From positions 1-15,113 of the forward strand of contig CAMYNC010000091.1 of the NCBI GenBank assembly GCA_947259685.1: a DNA stretch of 15,113 nucleotides. The letters run 5' to 3'. Position 1 is the first letter of the stretch. Every line of letters begins with the position of its first letter. The translations under genes were made by a program, and so were the position numbers. A model generated the notes under the pieces. The model had not been told where the DNA came from. It ran no database searches and worked only from the letters and a program-made list of their open reading frames with translations. The DNA comes from an uncultured Desulfuromonadales bacterium (lineage in GTDB: Bacteria; Desulfobacterota; Desulfuromonadia; Desulfuromonadales; Geopsychrobacteraceae). Shown one piece after another: positions 7,362-14,346 of this stretch.

Positions 7362-8171
7362 ATGAGCGAGGTTGCTTTGGCCATTTCAGGTTCTCTCAGG
7401 AACCCATCGTTCACTGAAAAACTGCTGGACCTGTGCATCTATGGGATGGGAGCGGAGGTAGATGTTCACAAATTTTATCCCCACAAGATGAATATAGGAC
7501 CGTGCACTGGCTGTTGGTGCTGCTGGGACAGGAAGACGCCAGGCGAGTGTGTTCAGAAGGACGATTTTAAGCAAATCCTTGATGCCTACAAAAGCGCAGA
7601 CTACTTCCCCCTTGCCGCTCCGCTCTATTTCTTCGATTTCCCCGCCACTGTTAAGAACGTGATCGACAGATTCTTCATTATTCTGAAGCCCACTCAGCTT
7701 GAATCGCCTAGGGGGGGCACCGAACACCCTAAGCGATTTGGCCGAAACCCCAAGGCCGCCCTGATCTCGTTATGTGGCTTCCCAGAGGTGGAAAATTTTG
7801 ACCTGTTGAGGCGACACTTCCGCATTATCTGTGAGCACGTAGACTGGAAATGGTCGGGAGAGATACTGATCTCAGCCGCCGGAGCAGCCAATGCGCCAAA
7901 ACTTTTCGACAGGAAGTACGGGCTTGTCAGAAAAGCGGGAGCCGAGCTGAGAGAAGACACAATCTCGCGGGAAACAATAGACGCAATTGCCGCCCCAGTC
8001 ATGCCCGCAGAATACTACCGCCGGATGGCCACCCTGAGTTTTGAGGGCGGCATGATGTCAAAGGCAAAAATGGCCGCCATTGCCATGAAAGCGATGCGCC
8101 ACATGCGTGAAACGGCAAATGATAAAGCCATGCCTGCTGTAGAAAGTAAAGGGGACTGCGATGTCAATTGA
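7362..8171 (+). CDS. Iron-sulfur-type flavoprotein / NAD(P)H-dependent FMN reductase
   Basis: This 269-residue protein belongs to the flavodoxin-like FMN reductase superfamily. The N-terminal SGSLRNPSFTEKLL (9-22) is the FMN phosphate loop (SxSxRxxSxT). AAPLYFFDFPATVKNVIDRF (85-104) matches the second flavin-contact segment. Between them is a compact cysteine cluster, C48-x2-C51-x2-C54-x8-C63 with an extra C53. In iron-sulfur flavoproteins (Isf) a CX2CX2CX4-7C cluster binds 4Fe-4S; here the last gap is 8. It may therefore carry FMN plus a cluster and pass electrons in the cytoplasm. The C-terminal 70 residues, with a Met/Ala/Lys-rich helix, are not part of the core fold. It overlaps the decarboxylase gene by 11 bases, so the two should be translated together. 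Its partner and substrate are unknown. Confidence 0.82.
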   Translation: MSEVALAISGSLRNPSFTEKLLDLCIYGMGAEVDVHKFYPHKMNIGPCTGCWCCWDRKTPGECVQKDDFKQILDAYKSADYFPLAAPLYFFDFPATVKNVIDRFFIILKPTQLESPRGGTEHPKRFGRNPKAALISLCGFPEVENFDLLRRHFRIICEHVDWKWSGEILISAAGAANAPKLFDRKYGLVRKAGAELREDTISRETIDAIAAPVMPAEYYRRMATLSFEGGMMSKAKMAAIAMKAMRHMRETANDKAMPAVESKGDCDVN

Positions 8172-9660
8172 ACTGGCTGAAACCGGCAACCTACAGATAT
8201 TATTGTCGAAAATCGGTGCTGGGCTGGATCAGTATCTAAAGTTTGAGCATCCAGATGCATTTCACCCCGATAATAACTGGCGCGACTTTCTCGATATCCC
8301 TTTACCCCAAAAAGGTGTTGGTATTGAACAGGTTACTCTGGATCTCCTCAACCAAATCATTCCAAACGGTTCTCCAGTTCCAAGACCGGGCTTCAGTTCG
8401 TTCATAACAACCGGGTCGACAAGTGCTTCAACCTTAGCATCTACTGCAGCAAGCATCGCTTCTCCACAACGTTACATGCATACCGCTTTTAATTTTTTGG
8501 AAGAGTTGTCTCTACAGTGGCTGGCTGAGATGTGCGGCCTTGACAGCATGCAAGGGCTCTATAGTAGTGGTGGTTCAATTGCTAATCTTGTCGCACTGGG
8601 CGGGGCACGGCAGTTCGCATTTGAGAAAATAGGCCATGATCCGGCGGCGGATGGCGTTAATAGGCAGGTCTCTGTTTATGCTAGTGAAGAGTGCCATCAT
8701 ACGATTCAGCGTTCTTGTGGCGTATTAGGCCTTGGTCGGCATGCGGTTAAATTGATCGCTTGTGATAATGAAGGGCGAATGCAAGTTGACGCGTTGAAGC
8801 GAGCAATTGAAGAAGATAAGGATGCTGAAATATTACCGATGGCAATAGTAGCCAATGCCGGAACCACAAACACAGGAGCAATCGACCCGCTAAAGACGCT
8901 GGGTGAAATTGCAGTAGAAAATTCCATCTGGTTCCATGTTGATGGTGCTTATGGGTTGCCTGGAATCCTTGACGAACAGGTCAGCCATCTTTACCAGGGT
9001 CTGGAGTTGGCAGACTCGGTTATTGTCGATCCTCACAAATGGCTCGGCGCTTCTGTTGGTGTGGCCGCCACGTTCGTGCGTGAAAGACAAATTCTGTACC
9101 GTGCCTTTACTCAGGAACCGGCCGACTATCTGGAAGGTTCTGTCGAACAGGAGAGTAATTCGACCCCGACGATAGAACATTCGTTGGACGACTTTGGTAT
9201 TCCTTATTTTGATTTTGGAGTCGAGCTGAGTGCTCCCTGCCGTGGAGTTGTCGTCTGGGCATTGATTCGGGAAATAGGCGTCGAAGGCATGCGCAATAGA
9301 GTCATGCGCCATAACGCGATGGCGAAATCTCTTTCACAATATGCCAGCAACCATCCGAACCTAGAGGTACTTAGCGAACCGACTCTATCCATCTGTTGTT
9401 TTCGTTATATTGCCCCCCATATCACCGATCTGGACCACTTAAATCAAAGACTTCACCGCCGGCTGGTGAGGGAAAATGAGTATATGCCGAGTACGACACG
9501 TGTGAACGGAAAGTTGGCGCTACGTCCCTGCTATGTTGGAGCACGTACTAATCAATCACAAGTGGACGGCTTGTTGGAAGCAGTATTGAGAATTGGAAAG
9601 GAATTGGCGTCTGGGGGAGCCTCACGAAAGAAACGGGAGGAACCGTTACTAAAATTGTAA
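8161..9660 (+). CDS. PLP-dependent group II amino-acid decarboxylase
   Basis: This 499-residue protein is a fold-type I pyridoxal-phosphate enzyme of the aromatic-L-amino-acid/glutamate/diaminobutyrate decarboxylase group. Visible motifs: SSGGSIANLVAL (phosphate-binding region), SEECHHTI with H179 at the ring-stacking His position, NAGTTNTGAIDPL, HVDGAYG with D261 to bind the pyridine nitrogen, and VDPHKWLG with the Schiff-base lysine K293. Length fits the family (about 470-510). VELSAPCRGVVVWALIREIGVEGMR matches the conserved C-terminal-half segment of aromatic decarboxylases. The substrate cannot be decided. The segment after K293 (ASVGVAATFVRE) lacks the usual aspartate/cysteine pattern of well-known family members. 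It starts inside the flavoprotein gene, with AAGGGGA just upstream, indicating translational coupling. Several stretches use more A/T-ending codons than other genes in the window. Confidence 0.88.
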   Translation: MSIELAETGNLQILLSKIGAGLDQYLKFEHPDAFHPDNNWRDFLDIPLPQKGVGIEQVTLDLLNQIIPNGSPVPRPGFSSFITTGSTSASTLASTAASIASPQRYMHTAFNFLEELSLQWLAEMCGLDSMQGLYSSGGSIANLVALGGARQFAFEKIGHDPAADGVNRQVSVYASEECHHTIQRSCGVLGLGRHAVKLIACDNEGRMQVDALKRAIEEDKDAEILPMAIVANAGTTNTGAIDPLKTLGEIAVENSIWFHVDGAYGLPGILDEQVSHLYQGLELADSVIVDPHKWLGASVGVAATFVRERQILYRAFTQEPADYLEGSVEQESNSTPTIEHSLDDFGIPYFDFGVELSAPCRGVVVWALIREIGVEGMRNRVMRHNAMAKSLSQYASNHPNLEVLSEPTLSICCFRYIAPHITDLDHLNQRLHRRLVRENEYMPSTTRVNGKLALRPCYVGARTNQSQVDGLLEAVLRIGKELASGGASRKKREEPLLKL

Positions 9661-9695
9661 CAAAATGAAGCCCTGTGGACTGACCCCGCTTAACT

Positions 9696-9742
9696 AGACA
9701 CCGGCTGTCTGCTTTCAAATGTCTTATAAGCTAGGAGACATT
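9696..9742 (+). promoter_or_regulatory. Leader with competing hairpins
   Basis: Four short arms occur in the order AGACA (9696-9700), TGTCT (9706-9710), ATGTCT (9719-9724) and AGACAT (9736-9741). Arms 1-2 and 3-4 form adjacent hairpins; the 3-4 stem extends to AATGTCT/AGACATT (9718-9724 with 9736-9742). Arms 2 or 3 could also pair with the opposite outer arm. This may be an attenuator or an RNA-stability element before the editing-domain gene, or chance. Confidence 0.3.
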
Positions 9743-9786
9743 CAGCATAAATACCGTCACTAAGTGCTGACCTGAGCTATACTCAC

Positions 9787-10200
9787 ATGATGAAACTGCT
9801 GATGATCTATTGCGACCGTTTTGCCTTCACCCCTGCCGATAAAACCCTGGTGAACGAACCAGACTGTACTGATGGCGAAGAAATCAAGGATGCCGTTATC
9901 GGCTTGATTCACGCCGAAGCGTTCGATGAAAAAGATCCGGGACGGGTAGAAAAGAAATTGATCAAGAACCTTAAGTGGGGAGCACGCAAAAACGACAGCC
10001 AGCGGATCGTTCTACACTCCTTTTCGCATCTGGCGGAAATTAAAGCCGATGCCGATTTCACCCGCGAACTACTGGTCCGGGCCAGCCAACGCTTGGTCAA
10101 TGCTGGTTACGACGTCTGGCAAACCCCTTTCGGCTACTTTCTTGATCTCGATCTGCAGGCGCCGGGCCGCTCAACGGCGCGGATCTTTGCGTCCTTTTAA
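9787..10200 (+). CDS. Free-standing threonyl-tRNA synthetase editing domain
   Basis: This 137-residue protein matches the archaeal-type ThrRS N-terminal editing domain (tRNA-Thr_ED, PF08915), related in fold to D-aminoacyl-tRNA deacylase. The start MMKLLMIYCDRFAF, the central RIVLHSFSHLAE (archaeal counterpart VVLYPYAHLS) and the end VWQTPFGYFLDLDLQAPGRSTA (counterpart TPFGWYKxFxIxxxGHPLSE) are characteristic. In archaea the domain removes serine mischarged onto tRNA-Thr. The known domain length is about 140, so this is complete and lacks any synthetase catalytic or anticodon domain. A trans-editing or D-aminoacyl-tRNA deacylase role is an inference. The start has two adjacent ATG codons (9787, 9790) and no good ribosome site. 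TATACT at 9778-9783 could be a -10 box giving a nearly leaderless transcript. Confidence 0.8.
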   Translation: MMKLLMIYCDRFAFTPADKTLVNEPDCTDGEEIKDAVIGLIHAEAFDEKDPGRVEKKLIKNLKWGARKNDSQRIVLHSFSHLAEIKADADFTRELLVRASQRLVNAGYDVWQTPFGYFLDLDLQAPGRSTARIFASF

Positions 10201-10303
10201 ACCATATTCGGGTTTTTTAAAACAACGTGGCCAGCTAAAAACATGTCAGTCTTAAAACTCGTGATTTAGCTCTTTTGTGAACCAGACATTTGGAGCATGT
10301 TTT

Positions 10304-10349
10304 GGCCCTCTTTCCTCGACCTAATTTCAGGCAGTTAGAGGGCCTTTTT
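10304..10349 (+). terminator. Rho-independent terminator with conserved loop, copy 2
   Basis: GGCCCTCT (10304-10311) pairs perfectly with AGAGGGCC (10337-10344), followed by five T. The loop holds TAATTTCAGGCAGTTAG (10322-10338), which aligns with the 5429-5445 loop with two single-base gaps. It probably ends the editing-domain transcript. Confidence 0.75.
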
Positions 10350-10560
10350 GCGCGTTCCCCATTTTGGAACAACTTGTGAGAAGATTTGGCGGGGATACTT
10401 CTGTATTTTCAGCTATGTAGGAGTTTGGTGGGAGCGCCTTGGCTAAAAAAGGTTGAAGAATGCTTAATCTTGACCCGATTTCTTAGGCTTTCCCGATTAT
10501 CCGTCGTTCAGATCCCCATACATTTGAGACAGCCTGCTCTGCCTGGTAATCAGACATAGA

Positions 10561-10602
10561 AATGGTCCACCCTGGAAACAGGGTGGGCCATTCTTGTTTT
10601 GG
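10561..10602 (+). terminator. Strong hairpin, probable terminator
   Basis: AATGGTCCACCCTG (10561-10574) pairs with CAGGGTGGGCCATT (10579-10592) across a GAAA tetraloop. The 14-bp stem has one G-U pair. The following CTTGTTTT is only moderately T-rich. No gene precedes it for 360 bases. Confidence 0.6.
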
Positions 10603-10678
10603 GGTTGCAGGAAGCACCAATTTTTCCCGCCAAAGACCCTCAAATTTCAATCGGAGGATTTTTCGGACATAATCTTCT

Positions 10679-10707
10679 TTGATCTGCAAAAAAAATTAGG
10701 CTATATT
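10679..10707 (+). promoter_or_regulatory. Sigma-70-type promoter for the HD-GYP gene
   Basis: TTGATC (10679-10684) and TATATT (10702-10707) are separated by 17 bases. The start would be near 10714, giving a leader of about 67 bases that contains a small CCGCttcGCGG hairpin at 10734-10744. Confidence 0.5.
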
Positions 10708-10780
10708 AATCCAGATTGGCACTCAAATCCTTGCCGCTTCGCGGATGCATCTCCGATTAGAAAGATACTGGGTAAGTTTT

Positions 10781-12292
10781 ATGGACAAGAAAAACCAGGC
10801 AAAAACCCAGCTTTCTGCTCAGCAAAATCCCCCGACTCCAAAGGTCAAAAAGCCAAGCATTAAAACAATAACAGTCAGAAATATGGTCAATTTTCTGCTG
10901 TTGGCCTCACTTGTCTTTTTGATTATTGTTGGGGTTGGCTTCAGGATGATCTCTGCCAATATCATCAAAAGCAAGACCATCGCAATTTCCGAGGTTGTCA
11001 TCGCGGGCCTCACATCCCACATGAAAGCGGAGATCATGGATAAGCGGGATTATTTCCTTGAGGAAATTAAATCCCTGTATGAGGTGAAAGAGGTGGCTGT
11101 TATCTGGCCAGAAGAACATTCTGCCACGTTCGAGATTGAATCCCAGTTTTTAAAAGATGCGGATAGCATGACAAAGACCGTTTTTCAGACTGGAAAACCT
11201 GCCTTTGTCATGGATGAATTCAACTTCGATCCAAATATTCGGGCGGTCATCCCTTATATTGCAACAGAAGAAGGTTCCCTGAACTGCCTGACTTGCCACA
11301 ATGTGCCAAATGGAACGGTTCTTGGCGCAGTGGAGATCACTCTCGATCTTACCTCATATCGCAACCTGGCTGTGGCTGTGCTTTCGGCAATTGTCATTCT
11401 TGCCACCATCTTTATCATTCTGCTGAGCATAAATACCTTCAGGACGATTCAGCGACATATCAAGGAGCCCCTCGAGGTTCTTGCATCGAAAGCCAAAAGG
11501 GCATATTTTCGTCAGGAGCCTTTGAGCCCGGAAGAATTTGCATCCGTCGAATTCGAGGACTTAGCTCATAAGTTCAACATGTTCAATACTGAAATGCTGG
11601 CTAATCAGAATCTGGTCAAAGAGAAGAATGCTGAGTTGCTCTTGCTTAATGATGAGATCGGGGACACCCTAAAGGAAACTGTTTTTACGATGGGTGTTGT
11701 TGAGGAGCAGCGGTCTAAGGAAACATCAGAGCACACCAGGAGGGTGACAGAATATTGCAATCTTCTCGCCTCAAGCCTCGGACTGTCGGCACATGAAATC
11801 GAAATGATAACTGCCGCCTCACCGCTGCATGACATTGGCAAGCTGGGCATTCCAGATTCCATTCTGCTAAAACCTGGCAAGCTCACCGAAGATGAATTTG
11901 ATGTAATAAAAAACCATCCAAGCATCGGCTACGCGATGCTCATTCATTCTAAACGCGATCTTTTGCAGGCAGCGGCGGTTATTGCCAACCAGCATCATGA
12001 AAAGTGGGACGGATCCGGTTATCCACAGGGTCTCGCCGGAGAAGATATCCACATTTACGGTCGGATTGTCGCCTTGGCTGATGTTTTCGATGCTCTGACC
12101 TCCGACAGGATCTATCGAAAAGCATTACCTGATAAAGAGGTACTGGACTTGATCAAACATGAAAAGGGCAAACATTTTGATCCGGTTTTGGTCGATATCT
12201 TCTTTGAAGAGCTTGATACTATTCTTGCTATCAAGGAAACTTACCGAGATGGGAAAACAGCCGTATGCCCCCTTCACGCTGAAGCAGTGTGA
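10781..12292 (+). CDS. Heme-c sensor HD-GYP phosphodiesterase
   Basis: The start at 10781 (503 residues) is preferred because an ATG at 10745 lacks a ribosome site; GGGTAAG precedes 10781. Membrane helices lie at about 35-57 and 195-217, so residues 58-194 are periplasmic. This sensor region holds a single heme-c site, C169-L-T-C172-H173, 22 residues before helix 2, as in heme-bearing sensors known from Geobacter. A HAMP-like linker and coiled coil follow (218-300), then an HD-GYP domain (about 305-490) with H350-D351 in LHDIGK, HH at 405-406, and HHEKWDGSGYP giving G413-Y414-P415. The domain is predicted to hydrolyse c-di-GMP in the cytoplasm in response to redox state or a gas bound at the heme. 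The second axial heme ligand cannot be told. It appears to be a single-gene unit between a promoter and a terminator. Confidence 0.92.
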   Translation: MDKKNQAKTQLSAQQNPPTPKVKKPSIKTITVRNMVNFLLLASLVFLIIVGVGFRMISANIIKSKTIAISEVVIAGLTSHMKAEIMDKRDYFLEEIKSLYEVKEVAVIWPEEHSATFEIESQFLKDADSMTKTVFQTGKPAFVMDEFNFDPNIRAVIPYIATEEGSLNCLTCHNVPNGTVLGAVEITLDLTSYRNLAVAVLSAIVILATIFIILLSINTFRTIQRHIKEPLEVLASKAKRAYFRQEPLSPEEFASVEFEDLAHKFNMFNTEMLANQNLVKEKNAELLLLNDEIGDTLKETVFTMGVVEEQRSKETSEHTRRVTEYCNLLASSLGLSAHEIEMITAASPLHDIGKLGIPDSILLKPGKLTEDEFDVIKNHPSIGYAMLIHSKRDLLQAAAVIANQHHEKWDGSGYPQGLAGEDIHIYGRIVALADVFDALTSDRIYRKALPDKEVLDLIKHEKGKHFDPVLVDIFFEELDTILAIKETYRDGKTAVCPLHAEAV

Positions 12293-12300
12293 AGGGGGCA
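12266..12300 (+). other. Hairpin overlapping the HD-GYP stop codon
   Basis: TGCCCCCTTCAC (12266-12277) pairs perfectly with GTGAAGGGGGCA (12289-12300) around an 11-base loop. The TGA stop (12290-12292) lies in the right arm. No T-run follows, so it is more likely a 3'-end stabilising structure or part of a double terminator with the next hairpin. Confidence 0.55.
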
Positions 12301-12324
12301 ATGATCAGATCTTGTAACATGAGA

Positions 12325-12359
12325 ACGGTCCACGATATGGTAATCGTGGACCGTTTTTT
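12325..12359 (+). terminator. Rho-independent terminator
   Basis: ACGGTCCACGAT (12325-12336) pairs perfectly with ATCGTGGACCGT (12343-12354) around a 6-base loop, and six T follow (12354-12359). It ends the HD-GYP transcript, facing the convergent hemoglobin gene. Confidence 0.92.
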
Positions 12360-12422
12360 GTGGAAGTGATGCTATCTGTCAGAATGAGGCACCTGATTGA
12401 TTACAACCTGGCGAAACACCAT

Positions 12423-12791
12423 CTACCGACACAAAACGTCGTTACGGACACTTTCTGCAATAACGGCGGCCTCACAAATTAATGAGTCTGGCACCTTCAG
12501 CTCCTTTAGCGTGGTGCCAAGATGTTCCATAACGGCATCAAAATGACCTTCATTTAGCCCTTTTTCTACTAGCTTAGCGTGAGCGTTTCTGAGGGTACTG
12601 CCTGTATATTCCTGGGGCCCGCCGAAGGCGAAGGTCAAAAATGCCTTTTGCATGCTAGCTTGCCGTTGCATGTCAACATTTTGGAAAAAGTGGTTTATTC
12701 GAGTATCTGCAAGAACCTTTTCGTAAAACATGTCAACGGCTACACCAATACCCTTTTCTCCCCCAAGTCTGTCGTAAACGGATTCGCTCAT
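12423..12791 (-). CDS. glbN: Group 1 truncated hemoglobin
   Basis: This is a 122-residue heme protein of the 2-on-2 globin family. YDRLGGEKGI opens helix A/B, INHFFQNVD covers the B/C region, and FAFGGPQEYTGSTLRNAHAKL plus GLNEGHFDAVMEHL are diagnostic of group 1 proteins. The proximal heme ligand is the His of NEGHFD (residue 84 counted from the first of two Met codons, 83 from the chosen start). Family members bind O2 or NO and often act in NO dioxygenation; function here is inferred. Two adjacent ATGs exist (12794 and 12791); AGGAGG (complement of 12797-12802) is only 2 bases from the first but 5 from the second, so 12791 is preferred. It lies 88 bases downstream of the cytochrome gene on the same strand with no terminator between, so co-transcription is likely. 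The gene symbol follows family usage. Confidence 0.9.
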   Translation of the reverse strand: MSESVYDRLGGEKGIGVAVDMFYEKVLADTRINHFFQNVDMQRQASMQKAFLTFAFGGPQEYTGSTLRNAHAKLVEKGLNEGHFDAVMEHLGTTLKELKVPDSLICEAAVIAESVRNDVLCR

Positions 12792-12796
12792 CATTT

Positions 12797-12802
12797 CCTC
12801 CT
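12797..12802 (-). promoter_or_regulatory. Shine-Dalgarno site deciding the globin start
   Basis: On the minus strand this reads AGGAGG. Its spacing (5 bases) favours the second of two tandem ATG codons. Confidence 0.65.
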
Positions 12803-12879
12803 TTAGAGAAATGGTTGTTAAAATACCAAATCACTCCCCGTGAAACCTGCCCACGTTGTTCTTGCGCGAATAGGTTCGT

Positions 12880-14265
12880 CTATAATCTGACCTTGGTTTG
12901 CGCGGCCGCCATTTCGACACTGACAACCGGTGGCAAAGCTTTGCCAGTTCGCTCGAAAACCTCATCCAGAGTCTCTTGGGTAAAGGAGCGGTACATCAGC
13001 CGTGTCGTGACATGGTACTCGCCTTTCCCGGGCAACTGAATCTGATAGGTTTCGCTGTCCTTGCCTTTGGCTGGGATACGTCGGTCGTAACCGATGCTGC
13101 GGGCTCGCCAGCTCTTGCCGGTCAAATTGCCTTCGGCATCGCGAAACAGGACCCGGAAGAAAACCGCATCGGGGTCCACGTGATTTTTGTCGTCGATGTG
13201 ACCGGAGCTGTAAACCACCTGGCCAGCGTTGTCGACCACTTCAATCTGCAACCACATGATGCGGATATAGGTGGTACCAGTGGGAATCTTGTGCCCAGCG
13301 CCAACATTATGCACGTCGACGGTCAACTCGAGAGTCCCTTCATCGGTTACTTTCTCCGCAAGTTTGATCTTGGCGGCGGCGCGCAGAAATTCTCGGGACA
13401 TTTCCGCCTGCTCTGTGTTGCCCAGCGCGTCCTGCACATAGGAGCTGCCACCGATAAAACCGTGGAAGGCAAGATTGTCACGCTGCTTGCCCATCAATGC
13501 GGCCCGACCGGGAGTTTTGTTGATCCCGGGCCCTGGCGTCATGTGACAATTTTGGCAAGTGATGCCCTGCTTACCATATTCGTTGTTTTTCCAGTCCTCC
13601 CAGGTATCAATGATTTGCACGCCGCTGATAGGACTGATGACCATGTGGCAGGAGCCACAGAAGTCGGCCTTGGTGTGAATCTCCGTCTTTTTTACCTCGT
13701 GATAGAGCGATCTGCCATCACCGCGGGGGCCGAACTTCACATTACCCGGCTCGGAAACATGTCCCATGTTGAACATCTGCTCCACCCCGGTCACCGTGTG
13801 ACAAAAATCACAGGAGATACCCCGGCGCGACGTTGTATCGAACTTGCTGCCGTCGGCAGGTGGTAGTAACCCTGTACGCGCCGCAATCGGCGCATGACAG
13901 GCACCGCACAGCAGGTCGGTGGCGCCGTCGGTTTCTAGATGAGCCAGGATATAGTCAGGTCGATACCACTTGTCCTCCCAGGCATTTGCATGCATGGAAT
14001 GCGACCAGTCATCATAGATATCGCGATGGCAGGTCGAGCAAACCTTGGGATCCTCAAAGGCGCCGGGCTCGAACAATTGGGACTTTACAGATTTTGTTTC
14101 GACGGCCACGGCAACTTTCTCCGACTGCTTGGTTGTGTCGTCAACGACGGCAGCAACCTTCACTGTATTCGCCGGGGGCGGTTCACTCGTAGCGTTCAAA
14201 GTTCCGCACCCCAGAAAAAGGGCACAGGGAATAATCATTATGAGAAAAAGGGCGAAACGTTTCAT
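12880..14265 (-). CDS. Five-heme c-type cytochrome lipoprotein
   Basis: This 461-residue exported electron carrier has a lipoprotein signal ending FLGC (acylated Cys 20). Five CXXCH heme-attachment sites follow: CSTCH 76-80, CGACH 120-124, CDFCH 152-156, CGSCH 203-207 and CQNCH 237-241. Extra His residues (for example H89 and H92) may be distal ligands. The part from 300 to 461 has no heme and looks like a beta-sandwich; it contains HNVGAGHKIPTG (319-330), a signature of a multiheme family frequent in Geobacter relatives. It likely sits on the periplasmic or outer-membrane face and passes electrons; the partner is unknown. AGGAGGT lies 4 bases before ATG 14265, and a TTGACA promoter is upstream. 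Its only downstream partner is the truncated hemoglobin. A long plus-strand ORF across it (12898-13866) is a shadow. Confidence 0.93.
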   Translation of the reverse strand: MKRFALFLIMIIPCALFLGCGTLNATSEPPPANTVKVAAVVDDTTKQSEKVAVAVETKSVKSQLFEPGAFEDPKVCSTCHRDIYDDWSHSMHANAWEDKWYRPDYILAHLETDGATDLLCGACHAPIAARTGLLPPADGSKFDTTSRRGISCDFCHTVTGVEQMFNMGHVSEPGNVKFGPRGDGRSLYHEVKKTEIHTKADFCGSCHMVISPISGVQIIDTWEDWKNNEYGKQGITCQNCHMTPGPGINKTPGRAALMGKQRDNLAFHGFIGGSSYVQDALGNTEQAEMSREFLRAAAKIKLAEKVTDEGTLELTVDVHNVGAGHKIPTGTTYIRIMWLQIEVVDNAGQVVYSSGHIDDKNHVDPDAVFFRVLFRDAEGNLTGKSWRARSIGYDRRIPAKGKDSETYQIQLPGKGEYHVTTRLMYRSFTQETLDEVFERTGKALPPVVSVEMAAAQTKVRL

Positions 14266-14311
14266 TCTACCTCCTTCAGATGGGACTCAAAATGAAATAA
14301 CTAACCCACTA

Positions 14312-14339
14312 AATTTACCGGTATTTGGTGTTTTGTCAA
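14312..14339 (-). promoter_or_regulatory. Sigma-70 promoter of the cytochrome-globin operon
   Basis: On the minus strand a perfect TTGACA (complement of 14334-14339) is followed after 16 bases by TAAATT (complement of 14312-14317). The start would be near 14305, about 40 bases before the ATG. The spacer contains the palindrome TACCGGTA (14316-14323), a possible operator. Confidence 0.7.
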
Positions 14340-14346
14340 CACAACC

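Larger units (their letters stand above)
10201..10780. other. 580-base intergenic region with terminators
   Basis: I see no supportable gene. The region holds the conserved-loop hairpin (10304-10349), a second strong hairpin (10561-10592) and a promoter (10679-10707) for the HD-GYP gene. The piece between the two hairpins (10350-10560) has no recognisable content, yet a terminator after it implies it is transcribed. A small unrecognised RNA or gene remnant is possible. Confidence 0.45.

Noticed and set aside
10483..10689. 68-codon minus-strand ORF
   Set aside because: It spans the strong hairpin at 10561 and overlaps the HD-GYP promoter, with no ribosome site or recognisable motif.
12898..13866. 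322-codon plus-strand ORF
   Set aside because: It runs antisense through the well-supported five-heme cytochrome gene, has no ribosome site and resembles no family; it reflects the GC bias of the real gene.
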